This document shows, one piece after another, positions 9,610-20,114 of a stretch of DNA of 64,000 nt. Made by a program: the position numbers and the translations under genes. The notes under the pieces were generated by a model that had not been told where the DNA came from, made no database searches, and was given only the letters and a program-made list of their open reading frames with translations. Each line of letters opens with the position of its first letter. The first letter of the stretch is position 1. Origin of the DNA: Auanema rhodensis (taxonomy: Eukaryota > Nematoda > Chromadorea > Rhabditida > Rhabditidae); assembly GCA_964057225.1 (NCBI GenBank), contig OZ059896.1, forward strand, positions 11,516,501 to 11,580,500, given 5' to 3'.

Positions 9610-9845
9610 TCATAATGTTGCAGCAAGCTTTTTGATGAGATCCTTATGTACTTTTCTCATCTTTCCTTGACTCATTTCCAATTCCACATATGAGTTGTAT
9701 ACGCCTGTAATTTTGAACGGTCCATTATAAGTGGGTCGCGATTTGCCGTGAACCGTCATATCCTTTAATAGTACCATTTCACCTATTTCAAATATACGTG
9801 ATGCTATTCGGTTACTATTATTCAGCCGATTTTGTTGTTCAATTG
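9610..9845 (-). pseudogene. Integrase C-terminal remnant of gypsy copy A
   Basis: Encodes the last roughly 78 residues of the integrase region, including the GPFKITG segment of the GPY/F domain and the shared C-terminus ending at the TGA on 9610-9612. The catalytic core and zinc-binding region are deleted. At 9845/9846 the sequence jumps straight into reverse transcriptase in another frame. Confidence 0.8.
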
Positions 9846-12800
9846 GAATGAACGAATAGCGGTGACCGTTTTGGGAGTTGGAAATTTCTTAACGGCTGTA
9901 ATTTTTGATGGATCAGGTTGTATTCCATCACGACCAATTATAAATCCAAGAAATTTAACTTGTGTAGCTGCAAATTTGCATTTACTTAGTTTTGCTTTCA
10001 TTCCTAATCCTTGTAAAGCTTGTAACACTTCTTCTATATCCTCCAGATGTTGTTCAGCTGTGTTTGATATAATGAGTAGATCATCCAGATAAACAAAAAG
10101 TCGACATTTTACTTGATTTTGCAAATAGCGAACAGCTGATTGAAATGTATGTGGAGCTCCACAGAGACCCATCGGCATTCTGCAATATTGATAAACTCCT
10201 GATGAGGTCACAAATGCAGTGAGGTGACGGTCTTCTTCACGTAAAGGAATTTGAAAAAATCCCGATACGAGATCGATGTTTGTGAAGTATCGAGCTCCTG
10301 CAGTGCTGTCGATTATTTCTGGTATATGAGGAATAGAATAAGTCTGTTTCTGTGTGACACTATTGAGTGCACGGAAGTCCGTTACAAAGCGGAATGAGTT
10401 GTCTTTCTTCTTGACTAAGACGACTGGACTTGTAAAACTTGATGTTGATGTTTCTATTACTCCTTGGTCCAGCATTTCTTTTACTTGACGTTCAACTTCA
10501 TCCTGTTTACCCAAAGGAACTCGATATGATCGAGATTTGGGCAGGTCCATATCGGTTCTCAAAGTGATTGAATGTTCTATTGGTCCTTTGAATAATCCAA
10601 TGTTCCGATCTTCGTTAAAAAAAGCATTTTTGAATCTTCTCAACATAGTTTTGAGATTTTGACGTTGATTTTTAGATAGATCCGTTGATTCGAATTTTAA
10701 GTTATCGAAAGGAATCTTCTCAAAAATAGGCAATTTATCTGACCAATCAGCTTCTGGTGGAATATAGTCCGGTATATGTGGGATTCCAATTTCTTCTGCT
10801 ATTTTTCCTTTTCCAATAATGGTGTTTCCTGTTAACTCCACCTCATAATTTGCTGTATTGATGGCGAATATTGTGAGTGGTGAAGTCTTGATAGCAGTAG
10901 GTGTGAATTGAATAGGTCCATTTCCACATCGTATAAGAGCGTATTGTTTTGGTTGTAGTTCTTTTGCCAATTGTAGACGAATCATAGCTTTAGTTCGGGG
11001 TGGAATAATAGATTCTCTAATGTTTATAATTGAAACGGTGTCTGAACTGATGCGAAAGCTCTTCTGGTTAGCGGATAATAATGGTAGAAAATGGTTTCCA
11101 ACTATTAATTGCTTGCGTAGAGTTTGTAGAGAAGTTGTTATTCCTTTTTCTTCCAATGCTTTCATGATGTCCAAACCAAGTAACATTTCAGTAGGACAAT
11201 GTTTATCCTCAGAGATTAAAAATGTGTGTGAAAGATGGTATCCAGCAATAACAATGTCCAACGTTATTGTACCCAGAAAGTTGAATATTGATCCATTTGC
11301 TGCGGTGGCAGAGATTTTAGTTGAGTTGAAATTCTCTTTTCCTAAATAGCGTACTGATGATTCCTTCAAATATGAAACAGATGCTCCGCTATCCCATAAA
11401 GCTACGAATCCTCTGCCTTCTGCTTCAATTCTTATATATGGGAGTTCTCTTTTGTTCGTTGCACAGCATCCAACAAAAGGTATAATAATAGGAATAAAAG
11501 TGATGACAGTAGGAAAATATCTTCGAATAGTTTCGTCGTCGGCTGGAACATCGATGTCAGCGTTGAGTAGTTCGTGTTGTTCAACTGCATTCACATTTAA
11601 GATAGGAACTTTCTCTTTGATATAAGATACAACAATAATGTATAATGCTGATCCAAAGATTAATATAACTATCATAACACCTGCAGAGATAAACATTCTG
11701 TTGAGGGATCCAGCAAAGAAATCAACTCCTCGTTCCCATAGTGATGATGCAATATTTTGAGTAGAACTAAAAAGTTCGTTACTTTTTGTAAACCATTCTG
11801 ATAAGCCTGGCAAATTCGCTTGATTCGTGATAACTCGTAGAAAATTTCTATGAGGATTGGTAGCGAAAATGTGTCCATATGTTAGGCTTATTGTTCTAAC
11901 TAAGTTTTCATCGGTGATTTTTTCATAAAGATTTTTTTGTGAAAATCGAATGGCTGCTAGATCGGGATACTGATCTGAACCAATGTTTAAAGCAGTTACG
12001 TTTGTAACTCCGTTGAGGGATTTCCATTCTCCATCCTCTTTCCATATATCATTTTCTACTGTTTCACATGGAATTTCAGTTCCATATGCTTCCAAATCTG
12101 CTGAATCTTGAGGTGCAAAGTAGAGGCGGTCATCATCCGTGATGACGGGTGTTTCTAAATAACACTTATCTTTGTATGTGTGGTTGCGATAAATGTGAAT
12201 TGGTTCTATTGGCTGACAGGTTGAAACCCGAATAAGATTCCGTCCAATTATTCGAGCCACTATATCATCTCGTTGCATAATAGATCTGATAGCAATCGTA
12301 GGATTGATATTAAATATAGCTTGCCATGTCTTAATAAGTTCAAGTTGAGCATGACATATGCTGTGATGTTGATGATGAAATTCTTCGACCAGTATGGTTC
12401 TCATTCGTTCAAATCCATAGTTAAGTTTGTTGATGGTAGTTAATGCATCTCGATGTCGAAGTATAGTATTCTGGTGATCAGTTAAGTGAGTGCCGAATAA
12501 TTCTTGAGCTTTCTCTATGCTTCCAATCATGGGTTGCATTGATGTCATCCCTTGAATAGTACTAATTGTTTGTTTTGTAGTAGATGATGTATTTACAACA
12601 GGTTTTGAGGTAGCACTAAGAAATCGTGCAGTTGGCGTAGTTTTAGTGGTGATAGAGCGACTGAATACTCTTTTTGTAATCTCTTCAGGTGCTGGTTTTG
12701 AAAACCATGACAGTAAATCAGTTAATTGTTTAGCGTCAATGTTGATGTTACGGCTGTAGAGATCTTCTTTATTCGAAGGCATCGGTATTCCAAAAATGGT

Positions 12801-15757
12801 TTCTCGGTTTCTGAGTGTCCAGTTATCCAACAGCTTTAATTTCATTTCAAATACTTGATCTTTCACTTGTCGTTGTATAAAATGACTATGAAAGAACAGT
12901 TTCATTCGATAATATTCTATCAGTTGAGGTTGAGAATACTGATAGCGTAGTTCACGAAGTAATTCTTTTGCTTTATATACCACAGAACGTGGATCTCCAA
13001 ATGTGAAGTTGAGATGGTTTTGATATACTGTGAATATCAAAAATTCGAGTGGTGGCACATATTCTGTTTCGGATAAGATTGCAGGTATTTGTATCAATTC
13101 CCATAATTTATCTCTTGCAACCGAAATTGTAGAATTGCCTGGTTTAACTATTCTTTTTATATAATTGATAGGAAGTCGGTGTGCTAGTTGACCGATGACA
13201 AAACTAGGCTCCATTTGTTCGATCCACATTTTTGTAATCATCTTGCTTTCTTCTCCTCCTAGAGCATGTAGTAAGAGAATATTCGGATCGCGGAAGTCTT
13301 TTAAATTTGCCCAGTAATCTATAGTATGATCAGTAATGTTCAAAATATGGACAGCTGACAGCAAAAATTGATGATATCGAGCAATAACAGTCAGGTTCTG
13401 ATATTCGTTGCTAACTGATTGATAGTGATACCAGTTATGAATATATCGTATGGTATTTCCGCCAGACGTGACAGTATATCTAGCAAACGGTAGATCCAAT
13501 ATTTGAATAGGAGTTAACTTATATTCCATTTCTGAGCGAAATGACGCAATTAAGGATGAATTTGTTGAACGTTTATAGCGTTGGCGTGAAGGATCCATTT
13601 GATAATCCAAATAACTTGTTAGATCCAGTAGAGAATATGCATGCGGATAATCAATAAACGAGACAAGAGTCTCAGTAGTGGATTCAAAAATTGGTGAAGA
13701 AAAACAAGATTGAGTTGTAGTAGATGCTGAGGTGTTGGCTAAGACAAGTGCTGTTTCTAGACTTGATATTAGCAGTGTTTGATCTCCAAGTATTCCATAC
13801 AGAGGTCCAATACGTGTGTATTGGCATAGTGCTCGGGGTGTGGGTGGTTTCCAAACTACTGAACCATCTCCAAATGTACAGCTTCCCATTTGAGCTTTAC
13901 AGCCTTCTGCGTTGACAATTAAGTCAGATACAATAGTATTGTCTTTTAAATTTGTAATAACTCCTCGCTCCATCACAAATTGAGTTAAGTTGGCGCATTG
14001 AGTAAAACTGAAGAAACGTTCCGGTTCATATACTGGCTTAGGAGCTTCATATGTAAGTGGATTAGCGCTCAACAGTTTTTCATTATTCCATTTCTTGTCT
14101 CGAGCAGCTATACGGCATTCTTCTACAGATACATATCCATTACCAATGATGGTGTCATTGCTTTCTCGGAACCAAAATTGATCCGTTACACATAATCGAT
14201 AGATGCGTGTATAACATTTCCACGCTTCCCATGTTACGACGGTTTGTTTAGGAATGAACAATTCAACGTTAACTTGATGAGCTTGTTGAATTGCTTTCCG
14301 TTGGCATCCTGTTATCTCTGGTGGTGTCATCAGAATTCCTCCTTTATGAGCTAAACATAGTTGATATGAAGCATTCACAGTGGGAAGCAAAAATGTGCAG
14401 ATTATTGTTGTGAGCAGGTATGGTAATGCAATAGTATTTATATTGAATCGAGGTTTCCATCGTCTTTGATTGCCTTGATTCTCTCTTGGATAATTGTCTC
14501 TATTTTCTCTTGGATAGTTGTCTCTATTTTCTCTTGAGTAGTTGTCTCCTCGAGATTCTCTTGGATGGTTGTTGCGATTATTTCTAGAAAAGGTGTCTTG
14601 ATTTTCTCTTTGATAATTGTTGCGAGGTTCTCTCGAATGATGATGACTCTCCATTGAGTAGTTGTTTCCATAATTTTGTCGAGGGCCAGAGTTCCTGCTG
14701 AATTTATTTTTGAAACTCTTCCAAGGGTTTCTTGAATTGTTGCCATTGTTCCGTTCGAAATCTCGTGGCTGCTGATGGTTCCTTTGGTTACTATTTTCCT
14801 TCATGGTGATCTTCTGAACTGCAGAAATCAACTCTTGCATAGTTGAGTTTTCTTCATGCTGTTTCTTATAGTTAGCACGCATTGCTTCTTCAAAACGTGC
14901 TGTCCTTTTTGCTTCCTCATAAGTCTTCGGATCTTTTCCTTGAACAATTATGCCTAAATCAGCGTTCAATCCATTTAAGAAAGCTGATCTTAATATGTGC
15001 TCTCTTTCTCGATCAGTTGGGCTCATAATACTGGAAGCCATTTCATCCAAGTATGAGGCAAACTGAGTAACAGTTTTCTCTCCTTGCGTCGAGCGTAGCA
15101 ACTTCGCGATCGTGAAATTCCTTTCCGTGGCAGGGCAAAGTAACTCTGCCAATTGTGAAACAAGGTCTTTCCAAGGCCCTCGTTCACGAATTTCGAAAGG
15201 AATCGAGTTATATGCAGAGATCGCAGAATCATTCTGCTGAAGCAGCAGAGGAAGAAGAAAAATTCTTTCAATTACCGAAAGTCCAGCAGCATTCGCGAAT
15301 CGGTTAAATATATCGATGTACGATCGAAAGCTTTGGCTACCATCAAATTTGGGGCAGTGTGGACTGCCTAGAACTTTTGTTAAGTTTTTGGTCAACTCTG
15401 GAGATGCCATTAAATTAGGCGTTTCCAGAGTTGAATCTCTGTTTGATTGCTCATGTGGTCTCATGTTGAGTAGGAGCTTCAGAGGTAGTTTTTCGCGCTG
15501 GGGAGTTTTTTCTTTTTTCGGTGTTACAGCCAAGTGTGTTGGCGTTTTTTCGTCGTCCGATGGACTTAAATCGTTGTCAAACGAGTCGTCACTATCGGGA
15601 AAAGGAAATCGAGAAATACGATTTCTCTTGTCTCTTAATCTTTGAGAGGTACGGAAAGGCGTATCCGTATAATTATTCTTGGAGGTTGCCGTTTTGGAAA
15701 AGGAGAAAAGTCAGAACAATCTACAATGTAAAATAGTGGAATAAGTTAGTAAACAAG
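9822..15757 (-). pseudogene. Gag-Env-protease-RT polyprotein of gypsy copy A
   Basis: One uninterrupted frame. Counting from codon 15533: a capsid-like Gag region about 35-225; a region rich in Arg, Asn and Glu (repeated YPREN/REN) about 255-365 with no CCHC knuckle; a hydrophobic segment 366-388 ending VNA, like a signal peptide; a long Cys-containing ectodomain with a furin-like site RYKR at 652-655; one membrane segment about 1280-1302; an aspartic protease with DSG at about 1380; reverse transcriptase with LPMG-type motif and YLDD at about 1814. RNase H and integrase are lost by deletion. The frame stays open upstream to 15757 without an ATG; the first ATG is about 24 codons downstream of 15533, so the true start may be spliced or missing. 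The Env-like family is not identified. Confidence 0.85.
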
Positions 15758-15865
15758 ATAAGAATATGAATAGTTAATAGTGAATAAATTAGTGAATAAC
15801 ATGAAAAAAAAATCGAAGAAAAAAAAAGATATATAATAATATGGGTTGAAGATTAATTAATTAAT

Positions 15866-17050
15866 GAATTCAGTTAATGGAACACATATCGAAGGTTAAT
15901 TCGATAAGATCGTTAAAACAGGTGCACTGAACCACACAAGAACCACATGGCAAACGTTTTGTTCATAAAAATATGATAAATAGCTGTACACCACATGTAC
16001 CAAGTTGTCTAATATTTTCAAATTACATGAAAGAATAGTTTAAAGAACCTTTTTTTTAATTTTATATTAATATATTCTAATATACTAACTCAATAAAACA
16101 CATATCGAAGGTTAACTCGATAGGATTCACAAACAATTGTGTTGTTTCCAATGGAACACATATCGAAGATTAATTCGATAAGATCGTTAAAACAGGTGCA
16201 CTGAACAACACAAGAACCACATGGCAAACGTTTTGTTCATAAAAATATGATAAATAGCTGTACACCACATGTACCAAGTTGTCTAATATTTTCAAATTAC
16301 ATGAAAGAATAGTTTAAAAAACCTTTTTTTTAATTTTATATTAATATATTCTAATATACTAACTCAATAAAACACATATCGAAGGTTAATTCGATAGGAT
16401 TCACAAACAATTGTGTTGTTTCCAATGGAACACATATCGAAGATTAATTCGATAAGATCGTTAAAACAGGTGCGCTGACCCACACATGTACCACATGGCA
16501 ATAGTTTTGTTCATAAAAATATGATAAATAGCTGTACAGCACAAGTATCCATAACGCTAAAGAATACTTACTATGCCAAGGGGTCATGGGTATATACTTT
16601 TTAGTATCAAAAATGTTAATGGAACACATATCGAATATCAATTCGATAAGATTGGTGAAACAGATACGTTGACCTACAATGAACCAAATGGCAAAGCACT
16701 TGTTCATTAAAGTATAACAAATAGCTGTATAGCATATGCATCAAGATTTCTAATATTCTCAAATTACGTGGAAAGAAGAGTATATAGAAAAAGTTTTAGT
16801 GTGTATATTACTAATATTCTAATACCCTAACTCAAAGAACACATATCGAAGATTAATTCGATAAGATTGTTGAAACAGGTGCGCTGACCACAACAATACA
16901 TGCGTATTTATTAACAGCGGATTGGCAACTGCCACTGTTGACAGCTGTAATATGATACAATGTTGAGTGTTGGCAACATTGTTACGTGACAATAAAACAA
17001 CTGACTGTTCTTGCAATGAAGTGTAATATAAATGTGTAAAATGAAATATG
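15866..17050 (+). repeat. Maverick subterminal repeat array upstream of polymerase B (M4)
   Basis: Tandem units of about 200-270 bp, each opening with AATGGAACACATATCGAAG and a palindromic box (near 15888, 16158, 16433, 16626 and 16846, with extra boxes near 16104 and 16376). After each box comes GTGCRCTGACC-like sequence and a conserved block with CACATGTACC and ATAAATAGCTGTACA. The outer TIR is absent; gypsy copy A lies directly to the left. The array ends just before the polymerase gene at 17098 and may act as its promoter or enhancer region. No coding capacity. Confidence 0.75.
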
Positions 17051-17097
17051 GATAACTACCTCTCAGAGTTTGCATAATTTTATTCTAACAAGATACA

Positions 17098-17512
17098 ATG
17101 GCTGCTAACAGGTTGTGTTTTTTCTTATCTTTTTTTAAATTAAAATATTTATTTTCAGTTATAAGCGTGTATGTGAAGAGTTGGGGTTCGATTATGAGGA
17201 AATTTATCAACTCAGGTAATTTAACCATATTTTTAAAATATACATCTTTGTTTTTTTTTAGTAAGCGCATAAAGCTTACCGAGAGTGGTGGTGCTGAGCT
17301 CTGTGACCCCGCAATAACCACTTCCAATAGTGGTCCCTCGTCATCAAGGGTTATTGAAGTTATCACCTTGGATGACAGCGATAATGAGTAAGCTATCGTA
17401 TAATGAAAAAGCATGAAATTTTTTTTTCAGAGAATGGAATCCCGAGATGCCATCAACTAGTGGAGAACAATTAGGAGGCGGTTCATCCTTCAACGATATT
17501 TGTCAAATAAAG
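17098..17512 (+). CDS. N-terminal exons of polymerase B with a SUMO-interaction-like motif
   Basis: Four short exons (14, 57, 126 and 82 nt) with clean GT...AG borders (acceptors TTTTCAG, TTTTTTTAG, TTTTTTCAG) give an open 93-codon N-terminus starting MAANSYKR. It contains a basic KRIKL patch and the hydrophobic-acidic run VIEVITLDDSD, which fits a SUMO-interacting motif (V-I-x-L followed by acidic residues). The fourth exon ends in phase 0, and the next plausible acceptor (TTTATTATAG at 20114) opens polymerase coding sequence in the same phase. It could instead be a separate small gene whose 3' part was replaced by satellite DNA. The M2 copy of this region is outside the window. Confidence 0.55.
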
Positions 17513-17529
17513 GTACGAGCTTTTAACTT

Positions 17530-18298
17530 TTTTTTTTTCATGTTACAATTCTTTTCACTCTATATCTTTTATTTGATTACATATCTTGAACAATTTTGAA
17601 TTCTGCCATCTATTTTTAAACAAATCATCATACATTTGGAGGCTTTTTGAAAAATTAAATTAAATCTTACCCCAAATCCATGCCATAATATCATTTATTA
17701 AATTTTTAATCATTAAATTACACTTAAATTTAAATATTTTGATGCTCAAAAACTGACACATTTAAATATTTTGTATTTTCTAAACCATTTCACTCCATCT
17801 CTTTTATTTAATCCCATATTTTAAACAGTTTTATAAGTCTACTATTATTTAATTTTGATTTATTAAATTTTTAATCATTAAATTACACTTAAATTTAAAT
17901 ATTTTGATGCGCAAAAACAGAAACATTTAAATATTTTGTTTTTTCTAAACCATTTCACTCCATCTATTTTAAACAATTTTATATTTCTACCACTATTTCA
18001 TAATTTCATTTTTTAAATTTTTAATCATTAAAAAACATTTAAATTTCAATATTGTGATGCTCAAAAACCGAAACATTTGAATATTTTGTATTTTCTAAAC
18101 CATTTCACTCCATCTCTTTTATTTAATTCCATATTTTAAACAAATTTAAATTTCTTTCACTTTTTCATAATTTCGTTTATTAAATTTTTAATCATTAAAA
18201 AACATTTAAATTTCAATATTGTGATGCTCAAAAACTGAAACATTTAAATATTTTGTATTTTCTAAACCATTTCACTTCATCTCTTTTATTTATATATA
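17530..18298 (+). repeat. Satellite-like intron of polymerase B, 5' part
   Basis: About four diverged units of roughly 165 bp (for example TTTTTAATCATT at about 17704 and 17869, GATGCTCAAAAACTG, AACCATTTCACTCCATC). They match the monomer of the array at 37391-48608. The intron part without Tc1-B is about 1.02 kb and exists again, inverted and without exons, at 50706-51757 and 54494-55545. No gene. Confidence 0.85.
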
Positions 18299-19879
18299 CA
18301 GTACCGGCCAAAAAGATATAGCCTCCATTGTTTTCAGATATATCATGAAATTAAGGATTTTCAAAAATATTTTTTTAAAAGAGATAATAATAATTTAAAA
18401 GTGCTTGTCAAATAGCTGCTGGTTACTAAGAAATTTAAAATATTTAATAAACAAGAAGGACATATCTGTACTTTGTTACGTTTTTCATCTCAAATTTTTC
18501 AATGCTTCTCAAATATTTAGTGTTTTTTTTGCATAGTTTTTGTTTTAAAGAAGTTTCAATTCTCAATCTAGATCATGCCACGTACAAGAGGAGCCAAAAA
18601 TATTCCTGAAGATGTCCAAAAAAGCATAGTAAATGGGCGTACTATGGGTTTGACTCATCGTCAACTTTCGCAGCAGTTCAACATCAGCAGAAAAGCTGTG
18701 ACCAACATGTTAACAAGATGGAGGGTCAACCAAGGATTCGTTCACAAGAAAAGCACCGGAAGACCAAGAATCACTACTGAAATATGTGATAGGAACATTG
18801 TGCGTATCAGTCGCAATGATCCAAGGAAGACGGATACACAAGTTCTAGAAGAATTAGAAGGCTTGAACTCAGTAAAACCTTCGTTACGGACTATCAGAAG
18901 AAGGTTAGGACAAGCTGGATTGAATGGACGTAGGCCTGTAAAAAAACCACTAATCTCTGAGAAGAACAGAAGACTGAGAGTACAGTGGGCGAAAGAGCAT
19001 GTTCAATGGACAAGAGAACAATGGAATAAAGTTTTATTCTCAGATGAATTAAAGTTCTCGTTGATGGGATCCGATGGCATACATTGGATACGAAGGCCAA
19101 TCAATCGAAGATTTGATCCAAAATACCAGATACCCACAATCAAGCATGGTGGTGGCTCATGCATTGTGTGGGGCTGTTTTAGCTCTCAAGGAACAGGGCC
19201 TCTTCACCACATAAAGACGATTATGGACCGTCAAGTCTACAAGGATATTTTACAGAACGTCATGTTCCCATATGCAAAGGATGCAATTGGTTCAAGCTTC
19301 ATTTTTCAAGAAGATAACGATCCAAAACATCGGGCGCAGGAAGTTAGAATGTGGCAGCGTGAACAAAATATTGAGCGTTTGGATTGGCCTAGCCAAAGCC
19401 CAGACTTAAATCCCATTGAACACCTTTGGGAAGAGTTGGCACGTCGGCTAATAGGAAAAACAGCAAGAAACATCAATGAAAAATTTTCTCAATTGCAGGA
19501 GGAATGGGAGAAAATCCCTATAGATAAAATCAATACACTCCTTGACTCAATGAAAACAAGATGCCAGCGAGTAATAGAAGCGAGAGGGTACGCTACGAAG
19601 TATTAACTTTTGTTCAAGTTGTATAAAATAACTATATTTGTTTATTAATTTTTTCATCATTTTGTGAGAGTTGGTGCAGTAGTTGCATTTGAAGAAAACA
19701 AACGTGTTAATGAATAAAAGTCTAAAAAACATTTTTTTTCTTAGTTTACGAGAAAATTTATACCCGAACACTAAAAAGTTGTTATGTTTCGCATAATTAT
19801 GAAAAAGTAATGTCTAATAACAGCAAACACAAAAAAAATTCAAAAAATATCAAAATGCTATATCTTTTTGGCCGGTACT
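18299..19879 (+). mobile_element. Tc1-B: second Tc1/mariner transposon (1581 bp)
   Basis: The left end reads CAGTACCGGCCAAAAAGATA. The right end is its inverse but lacks the outermost G of the usual CAGT terminus. TA is present on both sides (18297-18298 and 19880-19881). It lies in the satellite-filled intron of polymerase B. The copy of that intron at 50706-51757 lacks the transposon and has about 30 bp not present here, so insertion was accompanied or followed by a small deletion, or the copies diverged. Confidence 0.92.
18575..19606 (+). CDS. Tc1-type DD34E transposase (Tc1-B)
   Basis: 343 aa, full length and uninterrupted. The N-terminal helix-turn-helix is seen in [20 protein letters not shown], followed by a basic GRPR-type hook ([11 protein letters not shown]). 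In the catalytic domain the first Asp lies in [10 protein letters not shown], followed by [12 protein letters not shown], the second Asp in [11 protein letters not shown] and the Glu in [15 protein letters not shown]. The first catalytic block has DEL where most relatives have DES. The ATG is preceded by about 275 bp of left-end sequence. It may be active, although the imperfect right terminus could impair mobility. Confidence 0.95.
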   Translation: MPRTRGAKNIPEDVQKSIVNGRTMGLTHRQLSQQFNISRKAVTNMLTRWRVNQGFVHKKSTGRPRITTEICDRNIVRISRNDPRKTDTQVLEELEGLNSVKPSLRTIRRRLGQAGLNGRRPVKKPLISEKNRRLRVQWAKEHVQWTREQWNKVLFSDELKFSLMGSDGIHWIRRPINRRFDPKYQIPTIKHGGGSCIVWGCFSSQGTGPLHHIKTIMDRQVYKDILQNVMFPYAKDAIGSSFIFQEDNDPKHRAQEVRMWQREQNIERLDWPSQSPDLNPIEHLWEELARRLIGKTARNINEKFSQLQEEWEKIPIDKINTLLDSMKTRCQRVIEARGYATKY

Positions 19880-20114
19880 TAATTTTTATTTATTAAATTT
19901 TTAATCATTAAAAAAAATGATGCTCAAAAACTGAAACATTTAAATATTTTGTATTTTTCTAATCGTTTTGAAACAAACTAAACATATATTTGAAACCATT
20001 TCGGTTAAATAAAAAATAACGACTATAACAAACAAAGAGACATAATAATTATAAGCAAAAGATGAAACAATTCATATATATTTTTAAAACTGTTATAAAT
20101 GTTGTTTATTATAG
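19880..20114 (+). repeat. Satellite-like intron of polymerase B, 3' part
   Basis: Resumes the satellite after Tc1-B (TTAATCATT, GATGCTCAAAAACTG), then a non-repeated AT-rich stretch around 19965-20090 that matches the inverted copy at 50706-50850. It ends with TTTATTATAG, the presumed acceptor of polymerase exon five. Confidence 0.7.

Larger units (their letters stand above)
9152..15865 (-). mobile_element. Gypsy copy A: Ty3/gypsy-class LTR element with Env between Gag and Pol
   Basis: Minus-strand element with 3' LTR at 9152-9552, a remnant of integrase (9610-9845) and a very long frame covering Gag, an Env-like glycoprotein, protease and reverse transcriptase. RNase H and most of integrase are missing: compared with copy C, an internal deletion of about 1675 bp joins 9845 to 9846. 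No 5' LTR or primer-binding site is visible; the copy fades into Maverick subterminal DNA near 15865. It sits in a Maverick type-1 end. It cannot move by itself because the catalytic integrase is gone. Confidence 0.85.

Noticed and set aside
15534..15757. Upstream in-frame extension of Gag as certain coding sequence
   Set aside because: The frame is open but has no ATG, and a TTTACATTGTAG acceptor-like site lies at its edge; it may be coding after splicing, but this cannot be decided here.
17098..17391. Unspliced 97-aa ORF at the polymerase start
   Set aside because: The first two introns happen to be open in this frame; clean GT-AG borders and a consistent phase favour the spliced reading.
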